From positions 310,001-374,000 of the forward strand of contig NZ_JAPLET010000010.1 in NCBI RefSeq assembly GCF_026391055.1: a stretch of DNA of 64,000 nucleotides, read 5' to 3'. The notes below the pieces were generated by a model. That model had not been told where the DNA came from and searched no databases. It was given only the letters and a program-made list of their open reading frames with translations. A program made the translations under genes and the position numbers. Source of the DNA: Spirosoma sp. (GTDB lineage Bacteria > Bacteroidota > Bacteroidia > Cytophagales > Spirosomataceae). Position 1 is the stretch's first letter, and each line of letters begins with the position of its first letter. Shown in pieces: positions 1 through 8,193 of this stretch.

Positions 1-1037
1 CGCTCGCCTTTGGCACGAAGCTCCATACCGCTCATGTCATGCTCAAAACTCTCGCGCATAAGCCGCTTAATTGGCTTCATGACAATGTACCGGTCGGTAT
101 AATTGAAGGTAACGTTGAAGCGACGCAGTAACTCACAGCCTACGTTGCCCTGCCGCTCGGGCATATCGACCAGTTTCATACCAAAGGCCATGCTGTCCGG
201 AAAAGAGGCCAGGATATTATCCAGTTCATACTTACCAAACCGCACCTTCTGGATTCGACCCATAACGCCGTTTATAACGCCGTTGAGGCCCCGGCCCAAC
301 TGTGCCCGAATGCTTTTAGCAGGCATAGGCATAGCGGCCGTACTTCGCGAACGGTCGAGCAACAACGCATGGCCGGCACCAGTATCTAGAACCACGCGCA
401 AAGGCAGACTTTTTTCGCCGTCAAACACCGACAGGGCATCGGTATAGGCTTTGGTATCCTGAATGGTAATAGGGTATCGATCACCTTTGCGTTTCCGGTA
501 TGTATATTTCTCGGGCTTCACCAGTGTTATTTCCCGGCGCTGGAAATCAACGTTTACAACGAAGTTGGCAAAGATTTCGTAACCAAAAATGCCATGTACT
601 GGCGTACCTACATACTCCGACAGTTTCAAAACATCCTCGTCCAGAATAACCAGATTATGGTGTGCGGCCCTAAGTCCGCCCATGCTCAACGTGTTATCGA
701 TGGCTATAGAGGCTGTTAGACTACCTCCTTCACCAGCTCCGCTGATTTTCACCTTACGGGTCAGGGTAAGCGGCTTTTTGGCGAAGGCGCTCGGATCGGT
801 AATAATGGTATTGCTTACCCCCGTATCGAGAATGAAGCGCAGCGTGTCGGAATCGTTGACGCGTACCGGAACGATGATCAGGTTCGAGTGCAGTTGGAAC
901 GGAATGCGGGTCCATGTCCGGTTTCCGGTGATAAAAAATCCATAACGCTCCTTGTCAGGTATTCCCTGCTGGTGATCGTCGCCCCGCGTAACCGCGTAGG
1001 TGCACAGTAGCCCGATTATCAATACCAGCGTTTTCAT
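1..1037 (-). CDS. Retropepsin-like aspartyl protease family protein, 3' end outside window
   Basis: Reading the minus strand from the ATG at 1037 gives at least 345 codons open to the window edge. The first residues (MKTLVLIIGLLCTYA) look like a signal peptide, so the protein is probably periplasmic or exported. Two aspartyl-protease D-T-G triads are visible, at about residues 71-73 (FILDTGVSNTII) and 218-220 (VVLDTGAGHALLL), each followed by hydrophobic residues, as in the paired retropepsin-like domains found in many Bacteroidota proteins. Such proteins often end in a PDZ domain, which would lie outside the window. It is transcribed divergently from tpiA. The substrate is unknown. The frame was derived by hand from the reverse complement. 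Confidence 0.8.
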   Translation of the reverse strand, partial: MKTLVLIIGLLCTYAVTRGDDHQQGIPDKERYGFFITGNRTWTRIPFQLHSNLIIVPVRVNDSDTLRFILDTGVSNTIITDPSAFAKKPLTLTRKVKISGAGEGGSLTASIAIDNTLSMGGLRAAHHNLVILDEDVLKLSEYVGTPVHGIFGYEIFANFVVNVDFQRREITLVKPEKYTYRKRKGDRYPITIQDTKAYTDALSVFDGEKSLPLRVVLDTGAGHALLLDRSRSTAAMPMPAKSIRAQLGRGLNGVINGVMGRIQKVRFGKYELDNILASFPDSMAFGMKLVDMPERQGNVGCELLRRFNVTFNYTDRYIVMKPIKRLMRESFEHDMSGMELRAKGE

Positions 1038-1273
1038 ATAGAAGTTGTCTTACATTAAAATTACGCATTTTTTTATCCGAATAACACAAGAATTTACGTA
1101 TTGGTTTTTTCTGATTACGAACGGTTTAGCTGCTCTATAGGGGTTCAGACAAATTTTAGTAACTGCACGGACCAAGTGTTCGGCTTAAATGTTCTAATTT
1201 CGCCCCGAATTGACAAAGAAACGACTGTTTCAAGGGGTTTATTTATTGGTTCTGAACTCATTATTAATTGATT

Positions 1274-2038
1274 ATGCGGAAGAAAATCGTTGCTGGAAAC
1301 TGGAAAATGAACAAGACAGCCGAAGAAGCAAAAGCCCTGCTATCGGAGGTAATTAATATGGTTAAGGATGAAGTAACGGGTGATGTTGAAGTAGTCCTTT
1401 GCCCACCCGCGCTCTATCTGGCTACCGCCCGGCAATACGTAACCGATGGAGGCAAGGTTGCGTTGGGTGCCCAAAACTGCCACGAGAAAGCATCCGGTGC
1501 TTATACGGGCGAGATTTCGGCCCCTATGCTCCAGTCAATCGGCGTTGAGTATGTTATACTGGGCCACAGCGAACGGCGGCAGTATTTCGGCGAAACCAAC
1601 GCTCAACTAGCCGAAAAAGTAAATATCGCGCTCGAAAACGGACTGAAGCCTATCTTCTGCTGCGGAGAATCGCGCGATCTTCGCGAAAACGGTGATTATG
1701 TTGCCTTCGTAAAAGATCAGATTACGGAAAGCCTTTTTCATCTGTCAGCCGAGTCGTTTGCCAATGTTGTGATCGCTTACGAACCCATCTGGGCGATTGG
1801 TACCGGCCTGACGGCTTCGTCGGCACAGGCACAGGATATGCACTTCGAACTCCGCCAGCACATTGCCGGTCAATACGGCGACGCGGTAGCGCAGGATACA
1901 ACCATCCTTTACGGTGGCAGTGCCAACGCGCAGAACGCCGAAGAGCTGTTCGCCCGCCCCGACGTTGACGGTGGCCTGATTGGTGGCGCATCGCTCAAAT
2001 CCCGCGACTTCCTGACCGTTGTAAAAGCAGCGCAATAA
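1274..2038 (+). CDS. tpiA: Triosephosphate isomerase
   Basis: Interconverts dihydroxyacetone phosphate and glyceraldehyde 3-phosphate in glycolysis and gluconeogenesis, in the cytoplasm. The 254-residue length is standard. Catalytic residues are visible: Lys11 in NWKMN, His98 in GHSERR and Glu170 in AYEPIWAIGTG, plus the phosphate-binding YGGSAN and GGLIGGASL segments near the C-terminus. I chose the ATG at 1274, which gives MRKKIVAGNWKMN, over an in-frame TTG two codons upstream. A TAATTTCG element at 1196-1203 is one base off the Bacteroidota -7 consensus and could belong to its promoter. No operon partner is evident; the cupin gene follows after a hairpin. Confidence 0.97.
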   Translation: MRKKIVAGNWKMNKTAEEAKALLSEVINMVKDEVTGDVEVVLCPPALYLATARQYVTDGGKVALGAQNCHEKASGAYTGEISAPMLQSIGVEYVILGHSERRQYFGETNAQLAEKVNIALENGLKPIFCCGESRDLRENGDYVAFVKDQITESLFHLSAESFANVVIAYEPIWAIGTGLTASSAQAQDMHFELRQHIAGQYGDAVAQDTTILYGGSANAQNAEELFARPDVDGGLIGGASLKSRDFLTVVKAAQ

Positions 2039-2053
2039 ACTTCAGTGAGCGAA

Positions 2054-2131
2054 TAATGGAATGTGCGAATGCCTCAATGATAAGCACAAGTCCGCCACTT
2101 ATTAAGGCATTCACACATTCTATCATTCAAA
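2054..2131. repeat. Intergenic imperfect inverted repeat between tpiA and cupin gene
   Basis: Two arms of about 30 nt, starting around 2054 and ending around 2131, are reverse complements with a few mismatches and small bulges. They share GAATGTG and GAATGCCT in the left arm with the matching complements on the right. It follows the tpiA stop by about 15 nt and may act as a terminator or RNA-stabilising hairpin, although no T-run follows. Confidence 0.6.
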
Positions 2132-2138
2132 ATTAACA

Positions 2139-2663
2139 ATGACTGCTGCCGATTACGTCCACGCTTACAACATGCAGCCTCATCCTGAAGGGGGCTATTT
2201 TGCGGAGACGTACCGGGCAGCCGAGACAATTCGGCAGACGGATTTACCGGAGCGATTTGGCGGAGATCGGGCCTTCAGTACAGCAATCTATTTTCTGCTC
2301 GAAAGCCATCATGTTTCGGCCCTGCACCGGATTGCGTCGGACGAAGTCTGGCATTTTTACGCGGGTGGGGCGCTGGAAATTTTTGTCATTACCCCAACCG
2401 GCGAATTAACGGTTATTCGGCTAGGCAACAATCCAGAAAAAGGCGAAGTATTTCAGGCCGTCGTACCGGCGGGTTGCTGGTTCGGCTCGAAGCCTGCCAC
2501 CGGTATTGACTTCTCGCTGGTTGGCTGCACTGTAGCCCCCGGTTTCGACTTCGCTGACTTCGAACTGGCCAGCCGCGAGACGTTACTAAACCAGTTTCCG
2601 GAGTATAGAGAAGTAATTGAGAAACTGTCAGAACCGGGATTTCGACCAGATGGAAAGGATTAG
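2139..2663 (+). CDS. Cupin_5 (DUF985) family protein
   Basis: A 174-residue protein with the typical N-terminal cupin_5 signature HPEGGYFAETYRA, then a beta-rich jelly-roll containing HHVSALHRIASDEVWHFYAG and a later GCWFGSKP segment. Members bind a ligand or metal in a beta-barrel; a few are sugar- or plant-signal-related, but most have no assigned reaction. Start at the ATG at 2139, with the N-terminus matching the family (MTAADYVHAYNMQPHPEGG). It faces the DUF4097-like gene convergently. Specific function unknown. Confidence 0.85.
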   Translation: MTAADYVHAYNMQPHPEGGYFAETYRAAETIRQTDLPERFGGDRAFSTAIYFLLESHHVSALHRIASDEVWHFYAGGALEIFVITPTGELTVIRLGNNPEKGEVFQAVVPAGCWFGSKPATGIDFSLVGCTVAPGFDFADFELASRETLLNQFPEYREVIEKLSEPGFRPDGKD

Positions 2664-2736
2664 ACAAGATTGTTGCTGACAAGTATTCGGGATGTTAACA
2701 TTCAGTAATCTTGTCTAAAATGTTGTCTAATCCTTT
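2654..2736. terminator. Composite hairpin between convergent genes, with two alternative right arms
   Basis: The left arm around 2654-2671 overlaps the 3' end of the cupin gene. It can pair either with 2723-2736 (14-bp perfect match) or with 2707-2718 (12-bp perfect match of TTAGACAAGATT). It lies between two convergent genes, so a bidirectional termination role is likely. Confidence 0.55.
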
Positions 2737-2751
2737 AAATCCCGGCCCTGA

Positions 2752-3807
2752 CTACCTAAAACTCACATTCCCGAACTTCGACACTACCCGCACTTTGGTG
2801 CCCGATCCACTACCAACTTTGCCAATGTACTGTTTGGTAAGCCGGGGGCCACGATGATTATCATTGTCGTTGGGTTGGGATGTGAAATGCATTGTTGCCC
2901 CAGACCCGTAATTGAAGTTGCCATAACTCACCGTTACATCGAAGTCGCAATCATTGCTATTGTCTAACGGCAGCCCTATTGATGAATAAGCCGCCTGAAT
3001 GTTCAGGTTATCGGCGGTTTTGGGTAGCTGGTCGATCCGAAAGCCGTTCGAAAACTCAATTTTAATCTTACCCGATTCGCGGATAGTGCCAATTTTAGCT
3101 CCCGAGTAATTGATATCTGCATCCAGCTTACCTACATCGCCAATATTCATCTTCCCAAATTTATTGGTCAGCACCAGTACATTGGCTTTCGACAGTTCCA
3201 GATTACCATAGGCCATATCCACTTTTCCCTGACCCATAGTACCGATGTCTGCTTTACCGTAGGCCACATCAATGTCGTTCTGGCGGCTGGTTAGATCATC
3301 CGCATTGAAGTTGCCGTATCGACTGTAGACTGTTAAAGGGGCCTGAAAAGCCGGAATGTTGGTATCGCCGAATCGGTTCCGAACAGACAGCGCGTTCTGA
3401 CGGGGCATCATCACTTCGTAATTGATCTTAACGAAGTTCCGTTCACCGCCGTCTTTCCATTTGCCCAGACTCCAGTTTGAGATGCTGCTCTGGCTAAAAT
3501 TTGTGCGAACCGTGATCTGGTTGCCGGAGCGCTTCTCTTCGATGGATACCGCATCCATAAACTTTTGTACCCGCTCTTCGGAATCAGAATTGGCGATGAT
3601 GGTGATTTGCACCCGGATTTCGCTTTTGTCCCACAAACCAACCGTTACCTGCCCGAACTGGTTGTCAACAACAAGATTATCGTTGCTGCTCACATCGAAC
3701 AGTTTGATAATGGTCTTCTTCTTTTCGATCGTGCCAAACCCTTCATGCTCTCCGGCCCAGGTGAGCATCGGCAAGAGGCACAGTACTATACTACACAGGA
3801 TTTTCAT
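2752..3807 (-). CDS. Secreted DUF4097-like (adhesin-type beta-repeat) protein
   Basis: A 351-residue protein beginning MKILCSIVLCLLPMLTWAGEHEG, a signal peptide with a plausible cleavage after TWA. The rest is repetitive beta-strand sequence with recurring YGN/FG-type turns (FGQVTVG, FGDTNIP, YGNFNADD, YGKADIG, YGNLELS, FGKMNIG, YGNFNYG, FGNVSF), as in DUF4097 or putative adhesin beta-helix families. I chose the ATG at 3807 because it starts the signal peptide; this overlaps the upstream membrane-protein gene by 17 nt, so the genes are co-transcribed with the sigma factor. Probably a cell-envelope protein controlled by that sigma/anti-sigma pair. Molecular role unknown. Confidence 0.75.
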   Translation of the reverse strand: MKILCSIVLCLLPMLTWAGEHEGFGTIEKKKTIIKLFDVSSNDNLVVDNQFGQVTVGLWDKSEIRVQITIIANSDSEERVQKFMDAVSIEEKRSGNQITVRTNFSQSSISNWSLGKWKDGGERNFVKINYEVMMPRQNALSVRNRFGDTNIPAFQAPLTVYSRYGNFNADDLTSRQNDIDVAYGKADIGTMGQGKVDMAYGNLELSKANVLVLTNKFGKMNIGDVGKLDADINYSGAKIGTIRESGKIKIEFSNGFRIDQLPKTADNLNIQAAYSSIGLPLDNSNDCDFDVTVSYGNFNYGSGATMHFTSQPNDNDNHRGPRLTKQYIGKVGSGSGTKVRVVSKFGNVSFR

Positions 3808-4423
3808 GAGTTTGTTGTTTAATGCGCTGAATAACACGCAACTGTTCATTGAGCAGGTTAATCTGAAGTTGCAGATTCTGGATCATGGCCTGAATAAGCA
3901 CTTCCTGATTCGGGTTTTTGGGCAAGTCGGATTTCAATGATTGGTATGATTTCTCAAGCCGGTCGAGGTCGGTGGCAAATTCGGCATACAGTTCCGGGTC
4001 GTCTTGTGTCATTTGCTTTAACTCAGCCCGTTTCACGTCGATCAGTTCGGTGTAATGCACCACCTCTTTGGCATACATCGGGCTGGCCGCTACCACTTCC
4101 GGCTGATGCGCAACGCCGTATTCGTGATTCATGTACACAAATACGCCGGCCAGCAGTAGCACTGCAATGGAAGCCGCCACTCGCCAGTCGAGCGCAGGCC
4201 AGCCTATTTGCCGACTTGCCAATCGGGTCGGCGATTGTCCAGTTGTGCTTCCCTCACCGGCTTGAGTGGAGTTAATATGAATCTGACGGAATGGCGTATC
4301 CCGTTCAGGTTGCTGTTTATCCAGCCCCTGTTCTAGTTTTTGCCACAAGTTATTGGGTGGCTCCTTGTCGTCAAAAGCCTCGCGGTTATCGCGGACGAAG
4401 CGTTCCAGATTATCTTTTTTCAT
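3791..4423 (-). CDS. Single-pass membrane protein, probable anti-sigma factor
   Basis: A 210-residue protein. The charged cytoplasmic N-terminus (MKKDNLERFVRDNREAFDDKEPPNNLWQKLEQ) is typical of Bacteroidota anti-sigma-like proteins. One membrane segment follows at about residues 85-105 (RVAASIAVLLLAGVFVYM), then an extracytoplasmic helical region (VDVKRAELKQ-like repeats, coiled coil). I chose the ATG at 4423 over a longer frame to 4567, because the family N-terminus fits and the extra codons would run back into the sigma gene. It lies 82 nt downstream of the ECF sigma gene and overlaps the DUF4097-like gene. The anti-sigma role is inferred from context. Confidence 0.7.
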   Translation of the reverse strand: MKKDNLERFVRDNREAFDDKEPPNNLWQKLEQGLDKQQPERDTPFRQIHINSTQAGEGSTTGQSPTRLASRQIGWPALDWRVAASIAVLLLAGVFVYMNHEYGVAHQPEVVAASPMYAKEVVHYTELIDVKRAELKQMTQDDPELYAEFATDLDRLEKSYQSLKSDLPKNPNQEVLIQAMIQNLQLQINLLNEQLRVIQRIKQQTHENPV

Positions 4424-4505
4424 CTTTATGGTGTCGAATCTATTGACTCGTCGTTCGTATTTGTTCGTTGTACTCTTCGGTTGCTGCCCTCGTCTGGTAC
4501 AGTCC

Positions 4506-5093
4506 TTACAATAACTCCAGCAATCGTTTTTTGCCGCGTAAGTACTGTGTTCGCGAGGTAGTTTCACTTATGTTCAGGACATTCCCGATTTCTTCGTGGT
4601 CGTATCCTTCAAATAAGTACAGTGATAACACCACTCGGTACCCTTCCGGTAGTTGCTGCATCGCCCGCTTAACCCGCTCAACTTCCAGTTGTGTACCTTC
4701 TTCGTCGTACGGATCAGGGTCGGCATAGTCGAGTCCATCATCCTCTCCCAGCCGGTGCGACTCCATGTCTACCAGTTCCAACCGCCTAGTACGCAAATGG
4801 TTGATGGCCCGATGCACGACAATCTGTTTCAGCCATGCGCCAAACGTACTTTGCCCCCGAAACGAATTAATATGACTGAAAGCGTCCATGAAAGCCTCCT
4901 GCAATACATCTTCAGCCTCGGCCTCGTGGTTCACAATACGTAGGCAAACATTATACATTGCCTTTACGTATTGCTGGTACAGGTCATACTGTGCTCGTCG
5001 CTCACCCTGTTGGCAGCGTTTGACCAAGTCGGCATGACGGTCCGGGTAAGGCGGTCCGACCGGTGCACCGTCGCGATTTCGGTTCGATTCCAA
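4506..5093 (-). CDS. ECF-type RNA polymerase sigma-70 factor
   Basis: A 195-residue sigma factor. Region 2 runs over about residues 22-95, with YVKAMYNVCLRIVNHEAEAEDVLQEAFMDAF and FRGQSTFGAWLKQIVVHRAINHLR. Region 4 is at the C-terminus (LPEGYRVVLSLYLFEGYDHEEIGNVLNISETTSRTQYLRGKKRL), a helix-turn-helix for -35 recognition. It is the first gene of a minus-strand group with the probable anti-sigma and DUF4097-like genes. The acidic linker between the two regions is normal for the class. The signal it responds to cannot be read from the sequence. Confidence 0.9.
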   Translation of the reverse strand: MESNRNRDGAPVGPPYPDRHADLVKRCQQGERRAQYDLYQQYVKAMYNVCLRIVNHEAEAEDVLQEAFMDAFSHINSFRGQSTFGAWLKQIVVHRAINHLRTRRLELVDMESHRLGEDDGLDYADPDPYDEEGTQLEVERVKRAMQQLPEGYRVVLSLYLFEGYDHEEIGNVLNISETTSRTQYLRGKKRLLELL

Positions 5094-5249
5094 CAGATTC
5101 AGCGTCTCGGGGTGGTTTTTAGGTTGTTATCGATAGAAAGAGGTATGAATTTCTGAAATGTTGCACAATAATTCAGAAAAAGTCAACGTTTTTGCCACCG
5201 CTCTGCTTAAGGTCTGTTTTTCTGTAACTTAGAGCATCAACTTCATCTA

Positions 5250-5695
5250 ATGGCTATGTACAAACAAAATTATAATTCGCCCTTTCTGGTTCATGATGAT
5301 GGCACCAATTTCCCACTCGAACACCAGCGTGTAATCAGTAAGCTGACCGTCGGTCTGGGTATTTTATCGGGAAAAATCCATCACCCTTGAGCCGTTACCC
5401 GAAACGCCATTGGGTGAGGGGCCAGGACATCAGGAACCTGACGTATTATTGTTCGATAACAATGATCAATTAACCCGTATTGATTGTTATTGAGGTCGCG
5501 CAACCACGAACCGTCCAGCACGACTTAAAAAAGATTATTCACTTCACTGAAAACGATAATTACGGCATTCTCAAAGGCTTTGTCTACAACTATAAAAGCC
5601 GCGAGTGGTTTCGCTATCGGAAAGGCGACGGCGGGGCCGCCACAGCCCCGTCTGTTTCAGACGTGATGGGCATTGATCCGGGGGAGTTTGTATAG
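5250..5695 (+). pseudogene. Decayed Uma2-like (DUF820) endonuclease-fold gene, two frameshifts
   Basis: An ATG at 5250 opens a frame (MAMYKQNYNSPFLVHDDG...) that stops at 5390. The sequence continues in a second frame as LEPLPETPLGEG...PDVLLFDNNDQLTRI, and after one extra base near 5480 in a third frame as VIEVAQPRT...GILKGFVYNYKSREWFRY. Joined, these read as one protein of about 146 residues with the PDV...IEV spacing of Uma2/DUF820 proteins, whose fold resembles restriction endonucleases. Family assignment is from memory of similar Cytophagales proteins and is less certain than the frameshifts, which are visible directly. The C-terminal part 5480-5695 remains open but should not be called an independent gene. 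Confidence 0.6.
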
Positions 5696-5775
5696 CGTTC
5701 AGCCGATTTCCTCCTCCACCCCAACCAAATTTTTTCGTACTTTTACTTGTTATAGAAGGAAGAGAAACGAGCCGA

Positions 5776-8070
5776 ATGGTTGATTATATTTCAGGATTAA
5801 ATGACCCCCAGCGGGAAGCCGTGATGCACGGCAGCGGCCCGCTGATGATTATAGCCGGAGCGGGTTCGGGGAAAACCCGCGTATTGACGTACCGCATTGC
5901 TCACCTTATCGAAAACGGCGTTGACCCGTTCCGCATTCTGTCGCTGACGTTTACGAACAAAGCCGCCGGCGAGATGCGTAATCGAATCGAAAAGGTGGTC
6001 GGCACCGAAGCCCGCAACATCTGGATGGGCACGTTCCACTCCGTTTTTGCCAAGATCTTACGCATCGAAGCCAAAGCCATTGGCTATACCAGCAATTTCT
6101 CCATTTACGATACCGACGACTCCAAGTCGCTTCTGCGCAGTATTGTGAAAGAGATGGCGCTGGATGATAAAGTGTACCGGGTCAACAGCGTTTTTAGCCG
6201 TATATCCGGTGCTAAAAACCGCCTGATCGGACCGGAAGATTATATCAATAACGCGGTTATCCAGGCCGACGATGAATCTGCCCGGATGCCGCACATTGGC
6301 AAAATTTACAAACAGTACGCGTTGCGGTGTTTTGCGGCTAATGCCATGGATTTCGACGATCTGCTCTTCAACACCAACGTGCTGTTCCGTGATCATCTGG
6401 ACATCCTGCACAAGTACCAGCACAAGTTTCAGCATGTGATGGTCGATGAGTTTCAGGATACGAACGTTTCCCAATACCTCATCACCCGTAAACTTGCAGC
6501 CGTTCATCAGAACATCTGTATCGTAGGCGACGATGCCCAGAGTATTTACGCCTTCCGGGGTGCTAACATAGAGAACATCCTCAATTTCCAGCGCGATTAT
6601 GGCAAAGAGAACGTCAAAATCGTAAAGCTGGAACAGAATTACCGTTCTACCAAGACGATTGTAGAAGCCGCAAACTCCATTATTTCCCGGAATAAAAACC
6701 AACTGGAGAAATCAGTCTTTACGGCTAATGAAGACGGATCACTCATCGACCTGATCAAAGCCTCGTCGGATAACGAAGAAGGGCGACTGGTAGCCTCGTC
6801 TATTTTTGAAGCGAAGATGAACGAGTCGCTGACGAACAACGATTTCGCTATTCTGTACCGAACCAACGCCCAGTCGCGGGCCTTTGAAGAAGCTCTGCGT
6901 AAAGTGAGCATCAAGTACCGCATTATCGGCGGTCTGTCGTTCTACCAGCGGAAAGAAATCAAGGACTTAATTGGGTACCTGCGTTTTACGGTCAATCAGC
7001 AGGACGAGGAAGCGTTCAAGCGGATCATTAACCTCCCCAAGCGCGGTATCGGCGACACAACTGTTGCAAAAATCAGTGTTATTGCAGCCGAGAAGCAGGA
7101 ATCCATCTGGGAGATTGTTGCTAATATTGGTCAGCATGTGGCCGGTCGCTCGGCGATTCCAATTGAAGGCTTCGCGAATTTGATCAAGAGCTATAAACTC
7201 CTGCTCGATCAGAAAGATGCGTTTGAAGTAGCCTCGCACATTGCCAAAACGTCGGGTCTGCTCAAAGAACTGTACGACGACAAAACCGTTGAAGGACTAG
7301 CCCGGTACGAAAACGTGCAGGAATTGCTGAACGCCATCAAGGAATTTGTCGACAATCCGGATAACGAAGAAAAGAGTCTGAGTGCATTTCTTCAGTCCGT
7401 TTCGCTGCTCACCACCGCCGACGAAAAAGAGGACGATGGCGACAATGATAAGGTGACGCTGATGACCATCCACGCAGCCAAAGGACTTGAGTTCAAGAAC
7501 GTCCACATTGTTGGCTTGGAAGAGGATTTATTCCCGAGCCAGATGATGCTCGAAAGCCGCAGCGATCTGGAAGAAGAACGGCGTCTGTTTTACGTAGCCA
7601 TTACCCGCGCCGAAAAACGGCTGACGGTATCGTACGCCGAAACGCGTTACCATTACGGCCGATTAAAAATGTGCGAACCAAGCCGGTTTCTGATGGAAAT
7701 CGACCAGAAGTACATGAAAATGTCCAAACTTCGGTCGGCACCGAGCCGGACAGACTTCGACCGGCCCGAACGCGATCGTAGTGAAAGCACATCGACGGGA
7801 TCGATGAGTTTTGTGCGGTCGCTGGCGCAGAAAACGGCCCGTTCGCAGGCACCCCAGCCAACGGTTTCGCACACACCCTCCGCCGATTTTGCGCCTACCA
7901 GCACGGCCGAACTAGCAGCGGGCCAGCGGGTTGAGCACGCGAAATTTGGATTTGGCACAGTTAAAGCTGTAGATGTGAATGGAACGGAGCGCAAAGCAAC
8001 GATCGCCTTCGAGAAAGCGGGCGAGAAAGTGCTGCTACTGAGTTTCGCGAAGCTACGGGTGGTGGCCTGA
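5776..8070 (+). CDS. pcrA: UvrD/PcrA/Rep superfamily 1 DNA helicase
   Basis: A 764-residue ATP-dependent 3'-5' helicase used in nucleotide excision repair and replication restart. Motifs in order: Q motif (GLNDPQREAV, residues 7-16), Walker A GAGSGKT (28-34), motif Ia TFTNKAAGEM, motif Ib MGTFHS, Walker B DEFQDTN (224-230), motif III GDDAQSIYAFRGA, motif IV QNYRST, motif V VTLMTIHAAKGLEF and motif VI VAITRAEKRL. The C-terminal tail (about 700-764, VEHAKFGFGTVKAVD...) is the Tudor-like RNA-polymerase-binding module of PcrA/UvrD. Start at ATG 5776. Monocistronic in appearance. Confidence 0.93.
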   Translation: MVDYISGLNDPQREAVMHGSGPLMIIAGAGSGKTRVLTYRIAHLIENGVDPFRILSLTFTNKAAGEMRNRIEKVVGTEARNIWMGTFHSVFAKILRIEAKAIGYTSNFSIYDTDDSKSLLRSIVKEMALDDKVYRVNSVFSRISGAKNRLIGPEDYINNAVIQADDESARMPHIGKIYKQYALRCFAANAMDFDDLLFNTNVLFRDHLDILHKYQHKFQHVMVDEFQDTNVSQYLITRKLAAVHQNICIVGDDAQSIYAFRGANIENILNFQRDYGKENVKIVKLEQNYRSTKTIVEAANSIISRNKNQLEKSVFTANEDGSLIDLIKASSDNEEGRLVASSIFEAKMNESLTNNDFAILYRTNAQSRAFEEALRKVSIKYRIIGGLSFYQRKEIKDLIGYLRFTVNQQDEEAFKRIINLPKRGIGDTTVAKISVIAAEKQESIWEIVANIGQHVAGRSAIPIEGFANLIKSYKLLLDQKDAFEVASHIAKTSGLLKELYDDKTVEGLARYENVQELLNAIKEFVDNPDNEEKSLSAFLQSVSLLTTADEKEDDGDNDKVTLMTIHAAKGLEFKNVHIVGLEEDLFPSQMMLESRSDLEEERRLFYVAITRAEKRLTVSYAETRYHYGRLKMCEPSRFLMEIDQKYMKMSKLRSAPSRTDFDRPERDRSESTSTGSMSFVRSLAQKTARSQAPQPTVSHTPSADFAPTSTAELAAGQRVEHAKFGFGTVKAVDVNGTERKATIAFEKAGEKVLLLSFAKLRVVA

Positions 8071-8193
8071 GGCCTGACCTTTAGGTATTCTGAAAGATGC
8101 AGGTATTGATGCAACGAATCTGGATTAACAGGAAATACAATACTGCCTATCCTTAACGTTCTCTTACAAGCTCCACAATCCTTCGTAACATCC

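Noticed and set aside
5480..5695. 71-codon frame taken as an independent gene
   Set aside because: It is the third frame of the decayed Uma2-like gene and begins at a TTG in the middle of a conserved strand.
6058..6702. 214-codon minus-strand frame inside the helicase gene
   Set aside because: Shadow of the helicase; all helicase motifs are in the plus frame.
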